Source of the DNA: Haliotis asinina
Lineage: Eukaryota > Mollusca > Gastropoda > Lepetellida > Haliotidae
Assembly: GCF_037392515.1 (NCBI RefSeq)
Contig: NC_090291.1
Location: 34,290,501-34,354,500 of the forward strand
Reading direction: 5' to 3'
DNA length: 64,000 nt
The notes beneath the pieces were generated by a model. The model was not told the DNA's origin and made no database searches. It was given only the letters and a program-made list of their open reading frames with translations. Position 1 is the first letter of the stretch; each line of letters starts with the position of its first letter. Shown piece by piece: positions 1 to 12,439 of the stretch. The translations under genes were made by a program, and so were the position numbers.

Positions 1-430
1 GATATATCTACCAAGTTTTGCAGAAAAATATTGAACGGTTTTTGAGTTCTGCTCTGGAAACGAAACACACCTCTCACTTTTGAGACTATGTCTAAAACAT
101 TTCCATGGAAACCGAGAAAATAATAAATCACAAAAACCTGTAAATACCAAAAAGCACCACTATAGGTTCAGACTGATATATCTACCAAGTTTTGCAGAAA
201 AATATTGGAACGGTTTTTGAGTTCTGCTCCGGAAACGAAGCCCACCCCACCATAAGACTAACACCAAAATGTTCCATGGAAAAACAAAAAAAATATAAAT
301 GCCAAAAATCTGTAAATAGCAGAAGGCACAACCATAGGCTGAGATTACTATATCTATCAAGTTTGGTCTAAAAATATTGCACAGTTTCTGATTTATGCTA
401 AGGAAACAAAATGATTACGGATGGACGAGG
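1..430. repeat. About 173-bp tandem repeat, 2.5 copies, left edge
   Basis: The phrase TATCTACCAAGTTTTGCAGA starts at about 3 and about 177, and a diverged copy at about 349, so the unit is 172-174 bp. Each unit also repeats the GGAAACGAA and CCATGGAAA segments. It lies in the last visible ECI2 intron. No coding sense was found; it may be satellite-like or part of a larger element cut by the edge. Confidence 0.7.
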
Positions 431-659
431 CGTCGACTATATCCTCCTGCATTACATGCCGGGGGGATAAAAAAGTCATGTCATAAAAATTATTCATAAA
501 TCTTACATTAAGTCAATCAAAATAATTTTTGCCTTTGATGGTAGCATATATTCGTAAGGCTATGACAAAGACACCATGGCATAAACGCTTAACTTGGGAT
601 ACTGTGTTCTATTACATCAAAATCATTCAAGATAAGAGATGAATAGATTGGAAACTCAC

Positions 660-762
660 TTGAGTATCTCCCTTGCATCCAGTGCCATCTTGCCAATATC
701 ACTGGGTTTGATGTTTGCAAAGTTAGCCAAGTCATTACCACTACAAAAATAGTCTCCAGCGC
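660..762 (-). CDS. ECI2: ECI2 exon 6 (oxyanion-hole region)
   Basis: 103 bp, acceptor GGTTCACAG and donor GTGAGT. It encodes [14 protein letters not shown], aligning with the GDYYSSGNDL loop of the family, then 19 more residues. It ends in phase 2; no following exon is seen in 1-659. Confidence 0.93.
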
Positions 763-3700
763 CTGTGAACCAATCAGTCGAACACAGTCCTAAGTATAAC
801 TTTATTAATACGTCTATTCTATCATTCTCAAAATATGTTTACAGGCAAGCAGCATATCTCATTCATCATGCAATGCCAGATGAGCATACAATTACGAAAC
901 AAGGCAAAACGGACAAGGTTATTAAGTTTTTACTGAAATGATTATCAGAAGACACATTTCTGCCAACTGATCCATTTTTTTCAATGAGCCTCCAATTTAA
1001 TCTATGTATGTATATAATCATTTGAAATTTTTTAATTGACTTCATGATCAGGGCTTCTTCCTATAATTTTCAAGAAACTGAATAAATAGAAACGACTGCC
1101 TCCTCAAAAATCTTTCACTGTCAAGGAACAGGTTAACTCTTAAAACTGTCAATGTTATCTTTGCTTACCAGTCACGACAGCTATTGTCACACTTTTATCC
1201 TGACTGGCCTCTTTCAGAGCATCAATCCATTCTCTGTACATCTGTAAGAATACTGCATAGTAAAATGTGTGATTTAAGTACATGCTGTATTGGTACCATG
1301 GCAGGTCTTAACCTAACATTTATTCCTCTGAAATAATCTGAAATAATTCCCACTGTGGACTGCATACTTTTAATCATATATACATCATAATCATGGACTT
1401 GAGAAAGTCAAATATATCAGTAATTAATGAGCAGGTACTCCGCACTCAGCAGTATTTCACTTATGTGGCGGGTGTCTGTAAATAAATGAGTCTTGACAAG
1501 ACAATCCAGTGATCAAGGGCATGAGCATCAATCAATTAAGATATGTCAACAAAGTCAGAGACTCTGAGCACTCGATCTAGTTAACCTCTCAAAGCATGGG
1601 TTATTGAAGATCCATTTTAACTTGGATCATGACAGGTTGGTCCTTAACAAATATTGGATAGTATTTGGGCAATTCAGCCAGCATCTTTACCAGCATGATA
1701 AAGGACATTTAGGGTACCTGTTTACGTGAATTTAATTAGTAGAATTGATATCAGTAAGTGGTAAAAATGTCTGAGTCTACTTTATTGAACTACAATCACA
1801 ACATAGTTTTTCTGTTTATTTTAGGGTTACCATATGGAGCATAACAGATTTTACTTGTCTCAGGTACATTGACTCAACAACCAAAACATCAACATAATTA
1901 AACATAATTAAAACACAGTCATCACTTATTCATGACATATAAAATGCATTGCTGATAAAGAAATAAACAAATAAACAGAACATTAAGTGTTTAATGGCAA
2001 ATCACAAGTGCAGTATTTTGTACTTGGGTTTACCTCCCTCGAAATAAAGCAGCTGTGATACCGAACCCTGTCAGAGCCGGTGCATGTGCACTCAAGTGTA
2101 ACAAAGCCTTTTCATTGGCTGGTTCATTTGTTGATACGCTTAGCCAGTTCTTTGTTTAAGGAGTACAAGCCTGGTGTTAATTTCAAATTTCATGTGGTCA
2201 ATGATTGAAGTTGTACATAGTATATTGTCATTAGCAGACAGGCAGGCCGACATATAGGTATCAATAAACCAGACATTGAGTTTTCTGGGTGACAGAGGCT
2301 GCTTATCACAATCAATATGTTGTTTTGGAATATAATAAGTAGATCATTTAGTCATTTTATGTACACAACCAAGATTAGACTACTAACCTCATACCCCAGG
2401 TACTATACTTTTCAAGCTCTGCAAACCTATTCACTGCACATGTGTTACGATTGCAGCGCAGCACAGCTGTTGAAACCACTTTTTCCTCCAGTGCTGGGGG
2501 AAAATTAGTGAATCACTTGAACTCCAATTTCTACCTTTATAGGTTGAATTGGCATGTTTACTGATTTGTTTTGGTAAGTGCATACTGGCAGGTATCAGAA
2601 TCTGCACATTTGTTTTTTATGTTGCATGTGACCTTAACTGATTGTGATATGAATACAACATTCATCCATGCAGCATTATAACTCCAATAACTATCTGAAA
2701 AACTTCATCATACCTCATAATTGATAGCATTTTTCTTGGTAGGTCTGTTTAAGAGGATCTTGAAGACTTTGCCTTCTCGAGTCACTTTGATCTGTGTGTA
2801 CTTCCCTCCATCTCCACTTGCCTCTGTCGTGGAAGACCCTTTCTCTTCAGCCACTAAAGACTCAATTATATTGATGTAGGCCTTCTGTGCATCATCCTTA
2901 AACAACAAATGGAGTGAGGGCACACTCAGCAATATTCCAGCCGCATGATGTCAAGTCTGTCAATAATCCAGACTGGACCAGACAATCCAGTGATCAACAC
3001 CATGAGCATCTATCTACACAGTTGGGATACAAGGACATTCTTCAACCAAGCCCTGAGACATGCATGGGTTACTGAAGATCAATTCTATGCTGGATCTTCA
3101 TTGGTCTACAGCAAATCAAATCAGTACCTCAAAAAGCCCAGTACAGATAGCTCAAAATGAGTTTGTAAAGCCAAATTTGTGAGATTACATATTGACAATC
3201 ATAAATCATTCTCCGGCCATCACCATTTCCTCCTAAAAGAAGTTTTGCTCATATTGCCCATATCAAATGAGGATTACCTGTGACATATCACCAAGTTGAT
3301 TCCAGCTCTGCCATTTTGCTTGTCCAACCATGTCCCACATTCCAGGTTTAGGTGCATTACATTTGCCAAGAGTGGCCTACAAAAAATAAATGACATAATG
3401 GATAGTTTATATTTTCAAAAGGTATATCTTGGAGACTAATGGTTCCAAAGTATTAACGCATTTGACATTTTAGTCTAACTACATGAATTGATTAAAATAT
3501 CTACCAGTACCTACCATTTCACTTCAAACATCTGTGTCCACCAAAGTAGATTTATTACTCTATTTCAAAGCAGCAGCATCAGACAACAATATTTCAAACT
3601 CACTTGATCAATGCGGAAATAATATATAAACCAGTTCACACTGATTCATCTATAGATAAATGTTACTATTATAAGATATTTATGTATACATATCCACGCA

Positions 3701-5595
3701 ACTAGTTCATGCTCAAGATGCTCAATGTCTTAACAATTAGCTTACCATTTGTCAACAGCCATGATCAAGTATATTCTTCGGGAACAAATAATGTGTCTGA
3801 TACATGTAAACATACCTGCTTGAAGAGACCATACATCTTCAGCTTAACCTCATTGCCTGGGTCCTCACTGAGAGTCTTGAGCTTGTCTTTAGCCTGATTG
3901 AACTCTGCATCATGAGCTGGCATTGTCCTCACTGCAGCTAGATGAAACTGTCTCTCACTGTGAGATCTAAGAAGTCTGAAAAACAGTTCTCACATTCATT
4001 TAAATAAAATAAAAAAAAGCATAATATTATCAGCACAAGCATTGTTTAATGTGTAGGGCTTGTTTTTATCCTTATAGATTGTTTTATGTAATAATATGTA
4101 GAGTGTCAAAACGTATGAATTACCTGAAGTCACGATCAAATAAGAGGGTCTACCTTAGAAAAAGTTAGTTGTTTTTGTACCTTGAATTATAAATGTCAAC
4201 TGACAATCCCATTAGAGCTAGAATGGTAATTTTTTTTAACTTGCTAAGTGGTGGAAGTGACTAAGAAAATGTGTCCCCAAAGGATTACCAAAATGAGATG
4301 GTAGTAATGATTCATTGTTTAATGCACAAAACCCCAAAAAAACCCTCTTACAAGCATTTGCAGTTTTTCTGAAAATCCTTCTGATGTTGGTAGGGCTTCA
4401 GCCCATATCTCCCCTAAATTTTAACAATAAGGAAAAAATTCTTGAAGTGTCATTTTTAGAAGTTGGATAGGTCTTTCATAACGTTAAGATACAATTAAAG
4501 ATACACGCTAAAACCCATCCTTATCGGGACGCAGCGCTAGCATTTCCAAAAGGTCATCAAAATGAAAAATTCAGTTTCTTTTCCCAATTCAACTTCTGTG
4601 CTTATTAAGTTAAGGCAAACATGCACTACTTGACCCCATGATTTTGTGTTTGCATGTGCATTCACATTTTTTCATTTTTCTAGGCTACAAAGTTGAGGAA
4701 TGCATGTGACTTTACAGTTTCATGAAACTAAAGGATTCAAAATGTTTACTTTTACTTGAGAAACCGTTTGAAAAATTCCAATAAACAAAAAAAATACATA
4801 AATATACCAGTGTCGAGTTTTCTTTTTTGCTCAGTATATTTTGAGCTTGTATTCTTCCATTTCCAAATATTGTTTTTTTTGTATGGTCTGAATTTTGAGA
4901 GTGCTTACATAGATGATACTATACAACTGTCTGCATAATACACTTTTATTATACGAGTTAAATATTTGATATTAAACAAACGAATGTACGTTAATGTTGG
5001 GACAGGTGTGGACACTGTGAAATCTTGTTATCACTGCCAGCAACACACTGGGTTGACTTGATGAATCGCTTGGGAAGAATTATTGGAAACCCATTAAAAC
5101 ATAAAGGCATGTAAATATAACAGCTTCCGAAAAGGCTTTCCTAGACTAAACCTGTAAATAATATTCAAAGGAGAATTAGAAGGTTCTGAATACTGATCAC
5201 ACCTGGGAGGTTGAAATTGACAATATCACAAATAATGGCAAAGTTGCTTTGAAAACCATGTCACCTTACACGTGTGCACTATGTTAGTGTAAAAGCGACT
5301 TGATAAGTAGGTTTAATCAAAGTGTACACATGATTTTGCACATACGTCTTTGTCCTGTTTTATAATGATGTCTAAGAACTGGGTCCAAAGTTCATATTCA
5401 TTCGGACTCGAGTCTTGCTTCTCGAATTCTGTTTTGCTGTCTTTAAAAAAATAACATTCAGAACAAAACAAAACAACGGCTACCACATACTTGTCATAAA
5501 TGTTCTAAGTTTCACGATTCAGTGTTGATAAACAAATAATACCTGACACTTGCAGACGACAAAAGTCCAAAAGTCCTCCTGACAGACGCTGCCAT
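660..5595 (-). CDS. ECI2: Enoyl-CoA delta isomerase 2, ACBP-domain type (5' part, six exons)
   Basis: Moves double bonds from position 3 to position 2 of unsaturated enoyl-CoA so beta-oxidation can continue; family members work in mitochondria or peroxisomes. I joined exons 5595-5543, 3975-3816, 3376-3278, 2896-2714, 1241-1169 and 762-660. All have GT-AG borders and matching phases, giving 223 complete codons. Residues 1-36 are basic and Ser/Ala-rich, like a mitochondrial presequence. Residues about 40-119 are an acyl-CoA-binding domain ([19 protein letters not shown], then [10 protein letters not shown]). From about 142 the crotonase fold begins ([12 protein letters not shown]), and SGNDLANF at 197-204 lies where the family has its oxyanion-hole loop. 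The catalytic half and any C-terminal peroxisome signal are off the left edge. Human ECI2 has the same domain order. Confidence 0.93.
1169..1241 (-). CDS. ECI2: ECI2 exon 5 (isomerase domain)
   Basis: 73 bp, acceptor TTCTTACAG and donor GTAAGC. It encodes [20 protein letters not shown], then AVVTG, which continues the crotonase fold directly from NYE and leaves phase 1. Confidence 0.92.
1436..1660 (-). repeat. SINE-A copy (diverged, in ECI2 intron)
   Basis: Carries the family landmarks CTGTAAATAA, AGACAATCCAGTGATCA and ATGAGCATC, then CATGGGTTATTGAAGATC. Truncated at both ends. Confidence 0.75.
2714..2896 (-). CDS. ECI2: ECI2 exon 4 (end of ACBP, start of isomerase domain)
   Basis: 183 bp, phase 0 on both sides, donor GTATGA. 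It encodes the last ACBP helix ([13 protein letters not shown]), a low-complexity Ser/Thr/Gly linker, and the first crotonase strands ([20 protein letters not shown]). A SINE begins only about 15 bp upstream of its acceptor. Confidence 0.95.
2912..3110 (-). repeat. SINE-A copy next to an ECI2 acceptor
   Basis: GAGTGAGGGCACACTCAGC marks the SINE 3' tail read on the other strand; CCAGACAATCCAGTGATCAA and CATGGGTTACTGAAGATC follow. It is in the sense direction of ECI2 and its pyrimidine-rich tail ends about 15 bp before exon 4. Confidence 0.88.
3278..3376 (-). CDS. ECI2: ECI2 exon 3 (second half of ACBP domain)
   Basis: 99 bp, phase 0 on both sides. It encodes [20 protein letters not shown], then [10 protein letters not shown]. 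The lysine-tryptophan pair at residues 92-93 is the conserved KW of ACBP helix 3. Confidence 0.95.
3816..3975 (-). CDS. ECI2: ECI2 exon 2 (first half of ACBP domain)
   Basis: 160 bp, acceptor TTTTCAG and donor GTATGT. It encodes residues 18-71, including [10 protein letters not shown] and MYGLFKQ, the acyl-CoA-binding signature helix region. Confidence 0.93.
5543..5595 (-). CDS. ECI2: ECI2 exon 1 (start codon, presequence)
   Basis: ATG at 5595 is followed by 17 codons with three arginines and many Ser/Ala/Leu, then a donor GTATTA at 5542. It splices in phase 2 to the acceptor at 3975. A longer frame through the same bases (from 5764) does not continue into the next exon, so this shorter start is preferred. 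Confidence 0.8.
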
Positions 5596-5808
5596 TGCAA
5601 ACTCGGTGGTACCCGTAACTCAGAGTTCTCTCCCCTGGTCTTCTGATCGCTGAACTCCAACACAGCGCGTGACACTCAAATACGGGGCTAAGCTCCGTGT
5701 GATATTTTGACTGGATCAATCGTTTTTGCGAGTATAACTTGACCACATTTGACGTCTTCCGCAAAGAGATATTAAATAAAGGACAGGAAAAGAAAATTCT
5801 TCACAAGT

Positions 5809-5845
5809 AACACAACACAACGCAACACAACATAACATAACATTC
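5809..5845. repeat. (AACAC)n-like microsatellite upstream of ECI2
   Basis: Run of AACAC/AACAT pentamers just upstream of the inferred ECI2 5' end. Confidence 0.7.
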
Positions 5846-6607
5846 TCCAGAATGAATTCTAACCTTCACTGATAGCTTCACGTGATATTCAGTGAGCAGA
5901 CGACGCGCTTGAGGGCACAACAGACGACACTACGTTTCTGGAGGTCTTCAAATGGTAAATACGCATAGCAGTTACTGATTTCGTTATCGCCTGATAATGT
6001 ACCGTGGGTGTCTTTGATCGTTTTGACCTACCGCATAATGAAAAACAGATATTAAGCAACACTACAATGTCATCACATCTGTTGCATTTACAAAGGAGGA
6101 CAAACTCAAAGTACCCTTGATGGTAACCCAATAACGTGTAAATCAGTCTATTTATGTATTCAACATTATAACATAACACTTCCAGTGTGTTCAGGACACA
6201 AAAGGCACCATGTTATGAGACACTATCAATTGTAGATTTCAATTTAATGAGACCAAGTTTATATCCAATACCCAGATGCGTAATCCGGTTATCCTTTGTA
6301 TCCAGAGAGTCATGTGTGTTGTTTTATTCTTGTAAAACTATATGTAACAAAAGGTGATATCATGGCAGGTTTAGCCAGCAAGATACCTCAAGAACCATTC
6401 ACTGGGTTTTATTCATATTTGATACAAAACTTTATCTAGGGAAGGCACAGGGCCCAGTCAGTTTTGGCAGGGAGGCTACAAAAAGTTGTAGAGTATCTCT
6501 GGTTTTGGTGACCTTCACTTCAGTTTCAAGGTCACGATGGCACTTTAAAGATTTCAGCAGTCTAAGCAGAGATCCTACAATATCTATTATATGGTCTCTG
6601 GTCTTAC

Positions 6608-6686
6608 GTAAACATAGTCTCTGAGTGCTATTCGTTACACTCCACCACTGATGGAGTGTAACGAAAAGTACTGAGGCTAAGTTTAC
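6608..6686. repeat. Imperfect palindrome, fold-back MITE candidate
   Basis: A perfect 12-bp arm CGTTACACTCCA is inverted 7 bp later. The similarity continues outward to GTAAAC...GTTTAC, giving arms of about 37 bp with mismatches. Nothing coding. Confidence 0.7.
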
Positions 6687-6939
6687 TTAGACTGAAGATT
6701 TCAGCATGTTTTCCCGAATTGTCAGCAAGGTATCTCAACAACAGTTCTGTTGATTTTCTCCAGAGACTTTCAAGACTTCCCTTGAATGTTTTTCAGTAGG
6801 CCATTTCTTCAGCACATTTTTTGCAGATTTCATACACTATCAAAGGGGCTTGTAACGCAAAAAATGTCATCTAGGTATGTACTGCCACTAACGGGATCTT
6901 AGCACTATGAAAAGATCTTTCGTCTGTTGCTCGTTTATG

Positions 6940-7290
6940 TTAATATTTTAGCTTTCATAAGTTGTTTTATTTATATCAGGGCTTCAACTTTCATGTTGTT
7001 TCATTAAAACCAATGCTTCAACTGACGTCTGCTGCTTCGATCATTTATATCAATGCTTCTACTGCCGTCTGCTGCTTCCTTTATACCAACGCTTGTACTG
7101 CTGACTGTTGCTCATTTATATCAGTCTTACATCTTTTGAGTGCTGCTTCTTTTATATCAACCTTTCAAGGTCTGTTGCGTTTCAGTATATCAGTTTCAGC
7201 TGCCCTCTGCTGCTTCATTATATCAATTTTTCAACTTCTGTATCCTGCTTAATTTATGTTAATATTTCACCTGCCGTTTGTTCTTTGGTC
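6940..7290. repeat. 36-bp degenerate minisatellite
   Basis: The phrase TTTATATCAATGCTTCAAC and variants recur about every 36 bp, about nine times (near 6969, 7005, 7045, 7080, 7115, 7151, 7184, 7217, 7253). A period divisible by three keeps two plus-strand frames open for 90+ codons; those reading frames are repeat artefacts. Confidence 0.75.
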
Positions 7291-7775
7291 TGTTATATTG
7301 TTTCATTTACATCAGTGTTTTTGGTTTCTTGTTCTGTTTTCTTCCAATTAAGATGTTTGTATCATTGCTTCGTGGTTTGCAAGATGTAGCTGATAATAAT
7401 GATATCAGCCTCATGAAAAGAATTATAATAGTAAAGGTAAATGTTTCAGGGCCATCCCATCATCTTTTGAGGATAAGAGGACAGAAATGGGGATTCTATG
7501 GTCACAATGGTGTCCTCCTTGATGCATTGTTCAGGTTATTAAGTAAATGTGTACCTTTCCCCGACTTGTTTATTGACTGGAGACATTGTCAGGTGGAATA
7601 TTACAGCTGTGTCGTAAAACAGCATTTGCGCACCTCTTTCGTTTTTAAGGCAAGATGAAGTGAAGAGAGAAAAGACAGAAGGACAACTGAACTCTGCTAA
7701 TGGACACACCTGTGACCAGACAATGATTATGAATATTGTTTGTTTTATTTGTTTGTTCATTGGTTGTTTAATGCC

Positions 7776-7945
7776 ATTCAGTAATATGGCCGTAAATAAT
7801 CGTGTCTGGACCAGACAATCCAGTGATCACAACATGAGCATTAATCTGCACAATGGGTTACTATGACGCTTTTCAACTAAGTCAGCAAGCCTGACTACCC
7901 AATTCCATAATTTGCATCTTTCAACAAACATGGGTTGGATCTTAA
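7776..7945 (-). repeat. SINE-A copy (partial)
   Basis: Shows GTCTGGACCAGACAATCCAG and AACATGAGCATTAATCTGC, then a diverged CATGGGTTGGATCTTA end. Confidence 0.8.
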
Positions 7946-8837
7946 TAAAATGACTAACTCAAAAAACAAATGAAGAAAAAGACAATTGTTATATCAGCTT
8001 TATTGATCAAACCCCTTTATAAAATATTATAATGATATATGATAAAATAGACTGACTCAAGTTTTGATATATATGACCATATACACCCACAATGATAACA
8101 GACATTATAGAAGATATGTGCAGTTGAATCACAATCAGTATTTGACCTCACAACATTTTGGCCCCAACTACTATTGCTTGATTCTGACAAAAAACAGTCA
8201 TGATATTGTGTCCATAAATCAGAGCAATATTATGTACACGCAGTATATGACCACAACTGTGGCCATAATGGCACTGGGGTAATCTAAATTTACACTAATA
8301 CTAAGCAAAACCTAGAAGCTTACCTGAAGATTCTGAACAACTTAGTATACGTGACCTTACTGGAAAAGTGCATAATTATTAACTCTTTCGGAGAGTTCTT
8401 TAATTCTTATTGAAAACCAGATCAGTGTTACTTGCTAAGCTCGGCAACTCAGGGTACTAATACACAACCCTCTTTTGCAGTCCTCCCCGTCCACAGAAAT
8501 ACAGCTTATTTTTATCTGAATGAAACCAAAACAGTTTTTAAAAAAGATAATAAAGGTAAACTCTTTAACTATCAAAATACATGAAGATAGATAGGAAAAA
8601 AATTGATGAGCTGATAAAGCTTTCATTTGAAAAGGTCGCCTCTATAAAAGTTTCTTCATACTATTTTTCTGAGGGTAGAGATAGGTCACATCACTCCAAG
8701 GGACTGAACAAAAAACAACTTTGCTAGTGAAGTAAAGAAATATGAGAGTAAACAAAGTAGGTCAATTGCAAGCCTTTTCACCCTTCTGCTTAAATATACT
8801 GAATAAGGAATACAGAATGTTAAGCGAGAGATTACGT

Positions 8838-9085
8838 GAGTGTGTGAGTGAGTAAGTGAGCAAGTTTAGTTTTATGCCACACTCAGCAATATTCTCGCTT
8901 TCTGATGGCGGTCAATAAATAATAAAAAAATCCTGTGATCAAAAACATGAGCATCGACCTGCACAACTGGAAATTGATGACACTCATCAACCAAGTCAGT
9001 GAGTCTGACCATCTGATCCTGTTAGTCGCCTCTTACGACAAGTTACTGAAGACCATTATTCCAACCCGAACTTTCATGGGTCTAT
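8838..9085 (-). repeat. SINE-A copy with (GAGT)n end
   Basis: Starts with GTGAGTGAGTAAGTGAG, then TTTTATGCCACACTCAGC. It continues to TTAGTCGCCTCTTACGACAA and TTTCATGGGTC. Nearly full length, with an internal deletion around the CATGGGTTGC block. Confidence 0.88.
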
Positions 9086-9681
9086 TAGATTAAGCCATCA
9101 CAATAAAATGCAAAAAGCAAATTACACAGGGAATAAAAGTGAAAAAAAAATGTGCATGGAGGATCAGTAAAAATCAGTGATGACACCAGGTGTTCACTGG
9201 AAGGGTATTTCCAGCCCAAATGCAATATACAAACACTGATGGGGACTGGTCAACTCCAGTAGGGCCAGACCTGATCTGAAAAACAAGATATAAAATTGGT
9301 CTTGCCTACATACAAAAAGCTTCACATTATTTTTCAAAAGTCTACGTTTTCACACTTTCCAACTATGAGTATTCTGTTTTATTACCCTGTCCTGGATATT
9401 TTTATATCCTTCTGTTACCCTTATTCTCTCAATGTACCCACATGAATGGTGACTGATCCACAATTAAAGGTACTGCTTTTCCTAAAGGAATTAATCTTCA
9501 GTGATCTGTTAATGAATGCGCCACCAAATTCTTGTTTTATCCTAATTCATGAACTGTACATGATACATGATGAATTCCATTATATTCACATGGAACAGTT
9601 GGCAATGTTTTATGTCCTTGGACCAGACAGGTTGTCAGTAGTTTCATTACAAAGCTATTATGCATTATAGTACAATTCTAA

Positions 9682-9852
9682 ATATATCCTGAGGTAAAGA
9701 AATAAGGTATCACAGGTAAGCACAAGTCTTCCTTTATTTATTTCCCAGGTTTCTTTATAAGCTTTGTATCACACAACTTGTGAAGAAACATGGGAATAAA
9801 ATAAGGAAACTCTTGTGATTTCATGTGATCCCTTATTTTTTTCGTTCAGTAC
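9682..9852. mobile_element. Tc1/mariner-type MITE, copy 1
   Basis: Inverted ends TCCTGAGGTAAAGAAATAAG and, inverted, ACTGAACGAAAAAAATAAGG flank about 170 bp. Interior arms (CACAAGTCTTCC / GGAAACTCTTGTG) are also inverted. Same family as 59702-59855. Confidence 0.65.
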
Positions 9853-12439
9853 CATATGAAACATTCGCATATTGTCATGCTAGTCTTAAATACAGCATAC
9901 AGAAGCTTAGTTGTGTACATTTCCTGAATCTCCATCCATCAATTTCCTCCACAAACTTGAATACAAAAGGTGGCTACATGTTACACCCAGTTCTCTTTAT
10001 TTACCCTGAAAATGTTGAACATGTCAATTGAAATGATAAATGCTAATTGTCTGAAATATAGAAATGAAAGTTTGTGGGCATTGCTGAAATTGGCTCTAGT
10101 CCCTAGAAACTAACCTCAAAGTATTCACAGACATAGAATACCTGACACAGATGGTGAGTGACCTGATAAAGCTGCCATAGTACTGTACTAAAGGATGAAC
10201 AATTACTGAGACTGTAAAATGATACTTTGGCAATAAACAAAACAGAATACAGAGATGCCAACCCCAAAGTCTTGCAAATGGTAGTGTCAAGAATCAAAAT
10301 TAATGGTTTGACCATAAAATTAGTGGTCAACTAAATACTAGTACTGTAAATTATATTGCATTCTGAGAGAAATAATATGACACTAGTGAAGAGTGAAGCT
10401 ATTATTTCACATATCTCCAACAGCAGATTTCCTAGTTAGCTGCATTACATTTCTTCTTGTCTCTTTTTTGGTGAAAATGTACTTAATCTGGGAAAATATA
10501 TGTTTTTGTCTCTATGTACAAATTTTAATTAACTGTCATCAATTTTTTTAGAATTTCAAGTGCAATCACATCTGCGTAGTTTAGTTTGAGGCGAAAATTT
10601 GTGGTGACTTCATAGAGGTTGGCGTCTCTGAAAACATTCATACAGGTCTCAGGGATTCATGAGAGCTCTGAACTATTAGAGTGGTGAGTGAACGAGTTTG
10701 GTACTGTGGTGGTTTTGAAAAAGATTTGCGCAAGATCATGATGGGAACACCAGTTCCTTAAAACCATCAGTCCATATGACTTCTTTGAAATGTCCCATTC
10801 AATGCCTGATGCCAATGTTTCAAAGTTATATTAATAGGACATCATTCAGTACTAAACATATAGGATGATCTCATTAACTGTTATCAAAGCTGGTGATATC
10901 CTGCTGCTTATCTGATTAAGCAGCATTTATTAGTCTCTAAAACTGTTGATGGTGTCATCAAGCATGAGGTGATAATGGTCAGTACAGACAGACCTTACAG
11001 ACTTTATCTCAATGAAAATGTGAAAAGTGAAACAGTATCCTGTCTTGTGAACTCAACTAGGTGCAATTTGAATACATGGTTTACAATATACCATATGGTA
11101 TGAACTCTGTAAGTGAGAAAAGTGAGAATGTATCCTGGTTTGTGGATTCAACTAAAGTTAAGTCCAATATAAATTACAATACACTATACTAAACAGCAAA
11201 ATAAACACAACTTTCTCAGAAAAGAAACCATTCATGTTTATGTCTTCTATTAAGAACTTGACAAAAAACCCTGGGTTGTTTCTCTTTTGTTGTTAAGTAT
11301 GTATGGTATGCACTCTGTAAGTGAGTAGGGTTTAACGTCCCATTGTATGACAGTGTGTCAGCTTTATATCGGAGAAACAAGTGAAGCTTTGCAGGTCTAC
11401 CACTTTGGAAGAAACTCTACACCATTGGTAGGTTACTAAAACAAGATCTTAGGACTGTATATCCTGATCATTGGTTCCTGGTGTGTCCAAGGAATGTAAT
11501 TCTACATCTGTGGCCCTTTTGGACCATTGAACCACCTACACCACAAAACACAAATGGTTTCCATCCCGCTCTTCATTCACTGATTATGACACTATTTTTA
11601 TAAAGATATAAGAGTGAGTGAGGTCGGTTCTACATCGCTTTTAGAAATTTTCCAGCAATACCATAGCATGGGACACCAGAAGTGGGCTTCTCACTATTGA
11701 CATAAGAAAGTCTTTGGTCACTCGTCAACTAATTACATGCACCAACACTGTAAGAAACATTTCACTAAAGCCTGTGTGTGATAATACTAATTTAGTACCA
11801 AGTGAAAATTGATTTCCCACAAGCTTACAAAGGGCCAAAATGTATTGCCTAGTTTACAAAAACATAAATAAACTTTATTGTTTTATAATTTCTCTTCATA
11901 ATGTCCTGCACAAAATAATTATTTAACCATTTTAATGATATACAACATTATTTCTTTCTAGATTATTACTCATACATGCTGGTAGATAAGTGATTACTAC
12001 ATACGGGATAGACAAAACTATACTATTTCCCTTACAATAAATATTATGACACTATAAGTGTAATATTTCACTAAATATATATAAGTACATTAAAACAATG
12101 TATAAAATTTGACACATGCTCAGTAATAATAGATATTGAACACAAAGTAAGGTATAAAACAGAACAATCACTAAATATGATTATTACACTTAAGACAAAC
12201 AGTTTGATCATGATGATCACAGTCAAAATTATGTTCATAAATTCAAGGAAGCAGTTAAGACAAGGGTGTTTTTAAGTGGCATACAAATTAAGCCAAATTT
12301 GATAATAAAGAATTGTAAAACATTCCTCAAAACACTTTTCTTCCTGAATTAAACATAGGAACATCTATCATACAAGATAACTTTTGATAGGGATTTTTTA
12401 ATCTTTCAATGGTAAAAAAAGCAGATTTTTATAATATAT
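9853..12439. other. No gene recognised
   Basis: AT-rich sequence with only short, unmatched reading frames. It holds one diverged SINE-B copy (11613-11740) and poly-A-signal-like TTTATT near 11874 on the minus strand. It could be intergenic or part of a very long 3' end of the gene at 17439. Confidence 0.4.
11613..11740 (-). repeat. SINE-B copy, 3' part
   Basis: GAGTGAGGTCGGTTCTACATC, then TTCCAGCAATACCATAGCAT and GGGACACCAGAAGTGGGCTT: the shared tail and body of the tRNA-type SINE read backwards. Confidence 0.75.

Noticed and set aside
5348..5444. Open, exon-like segment between ECI2 exons 1 and 2 (minus) with GT-AG-like borders
   Set aside because: Splicing it after exon 1 runs into a stop within 14 codons, while skipping it joins exon 1 to the ACBP exon in phase.
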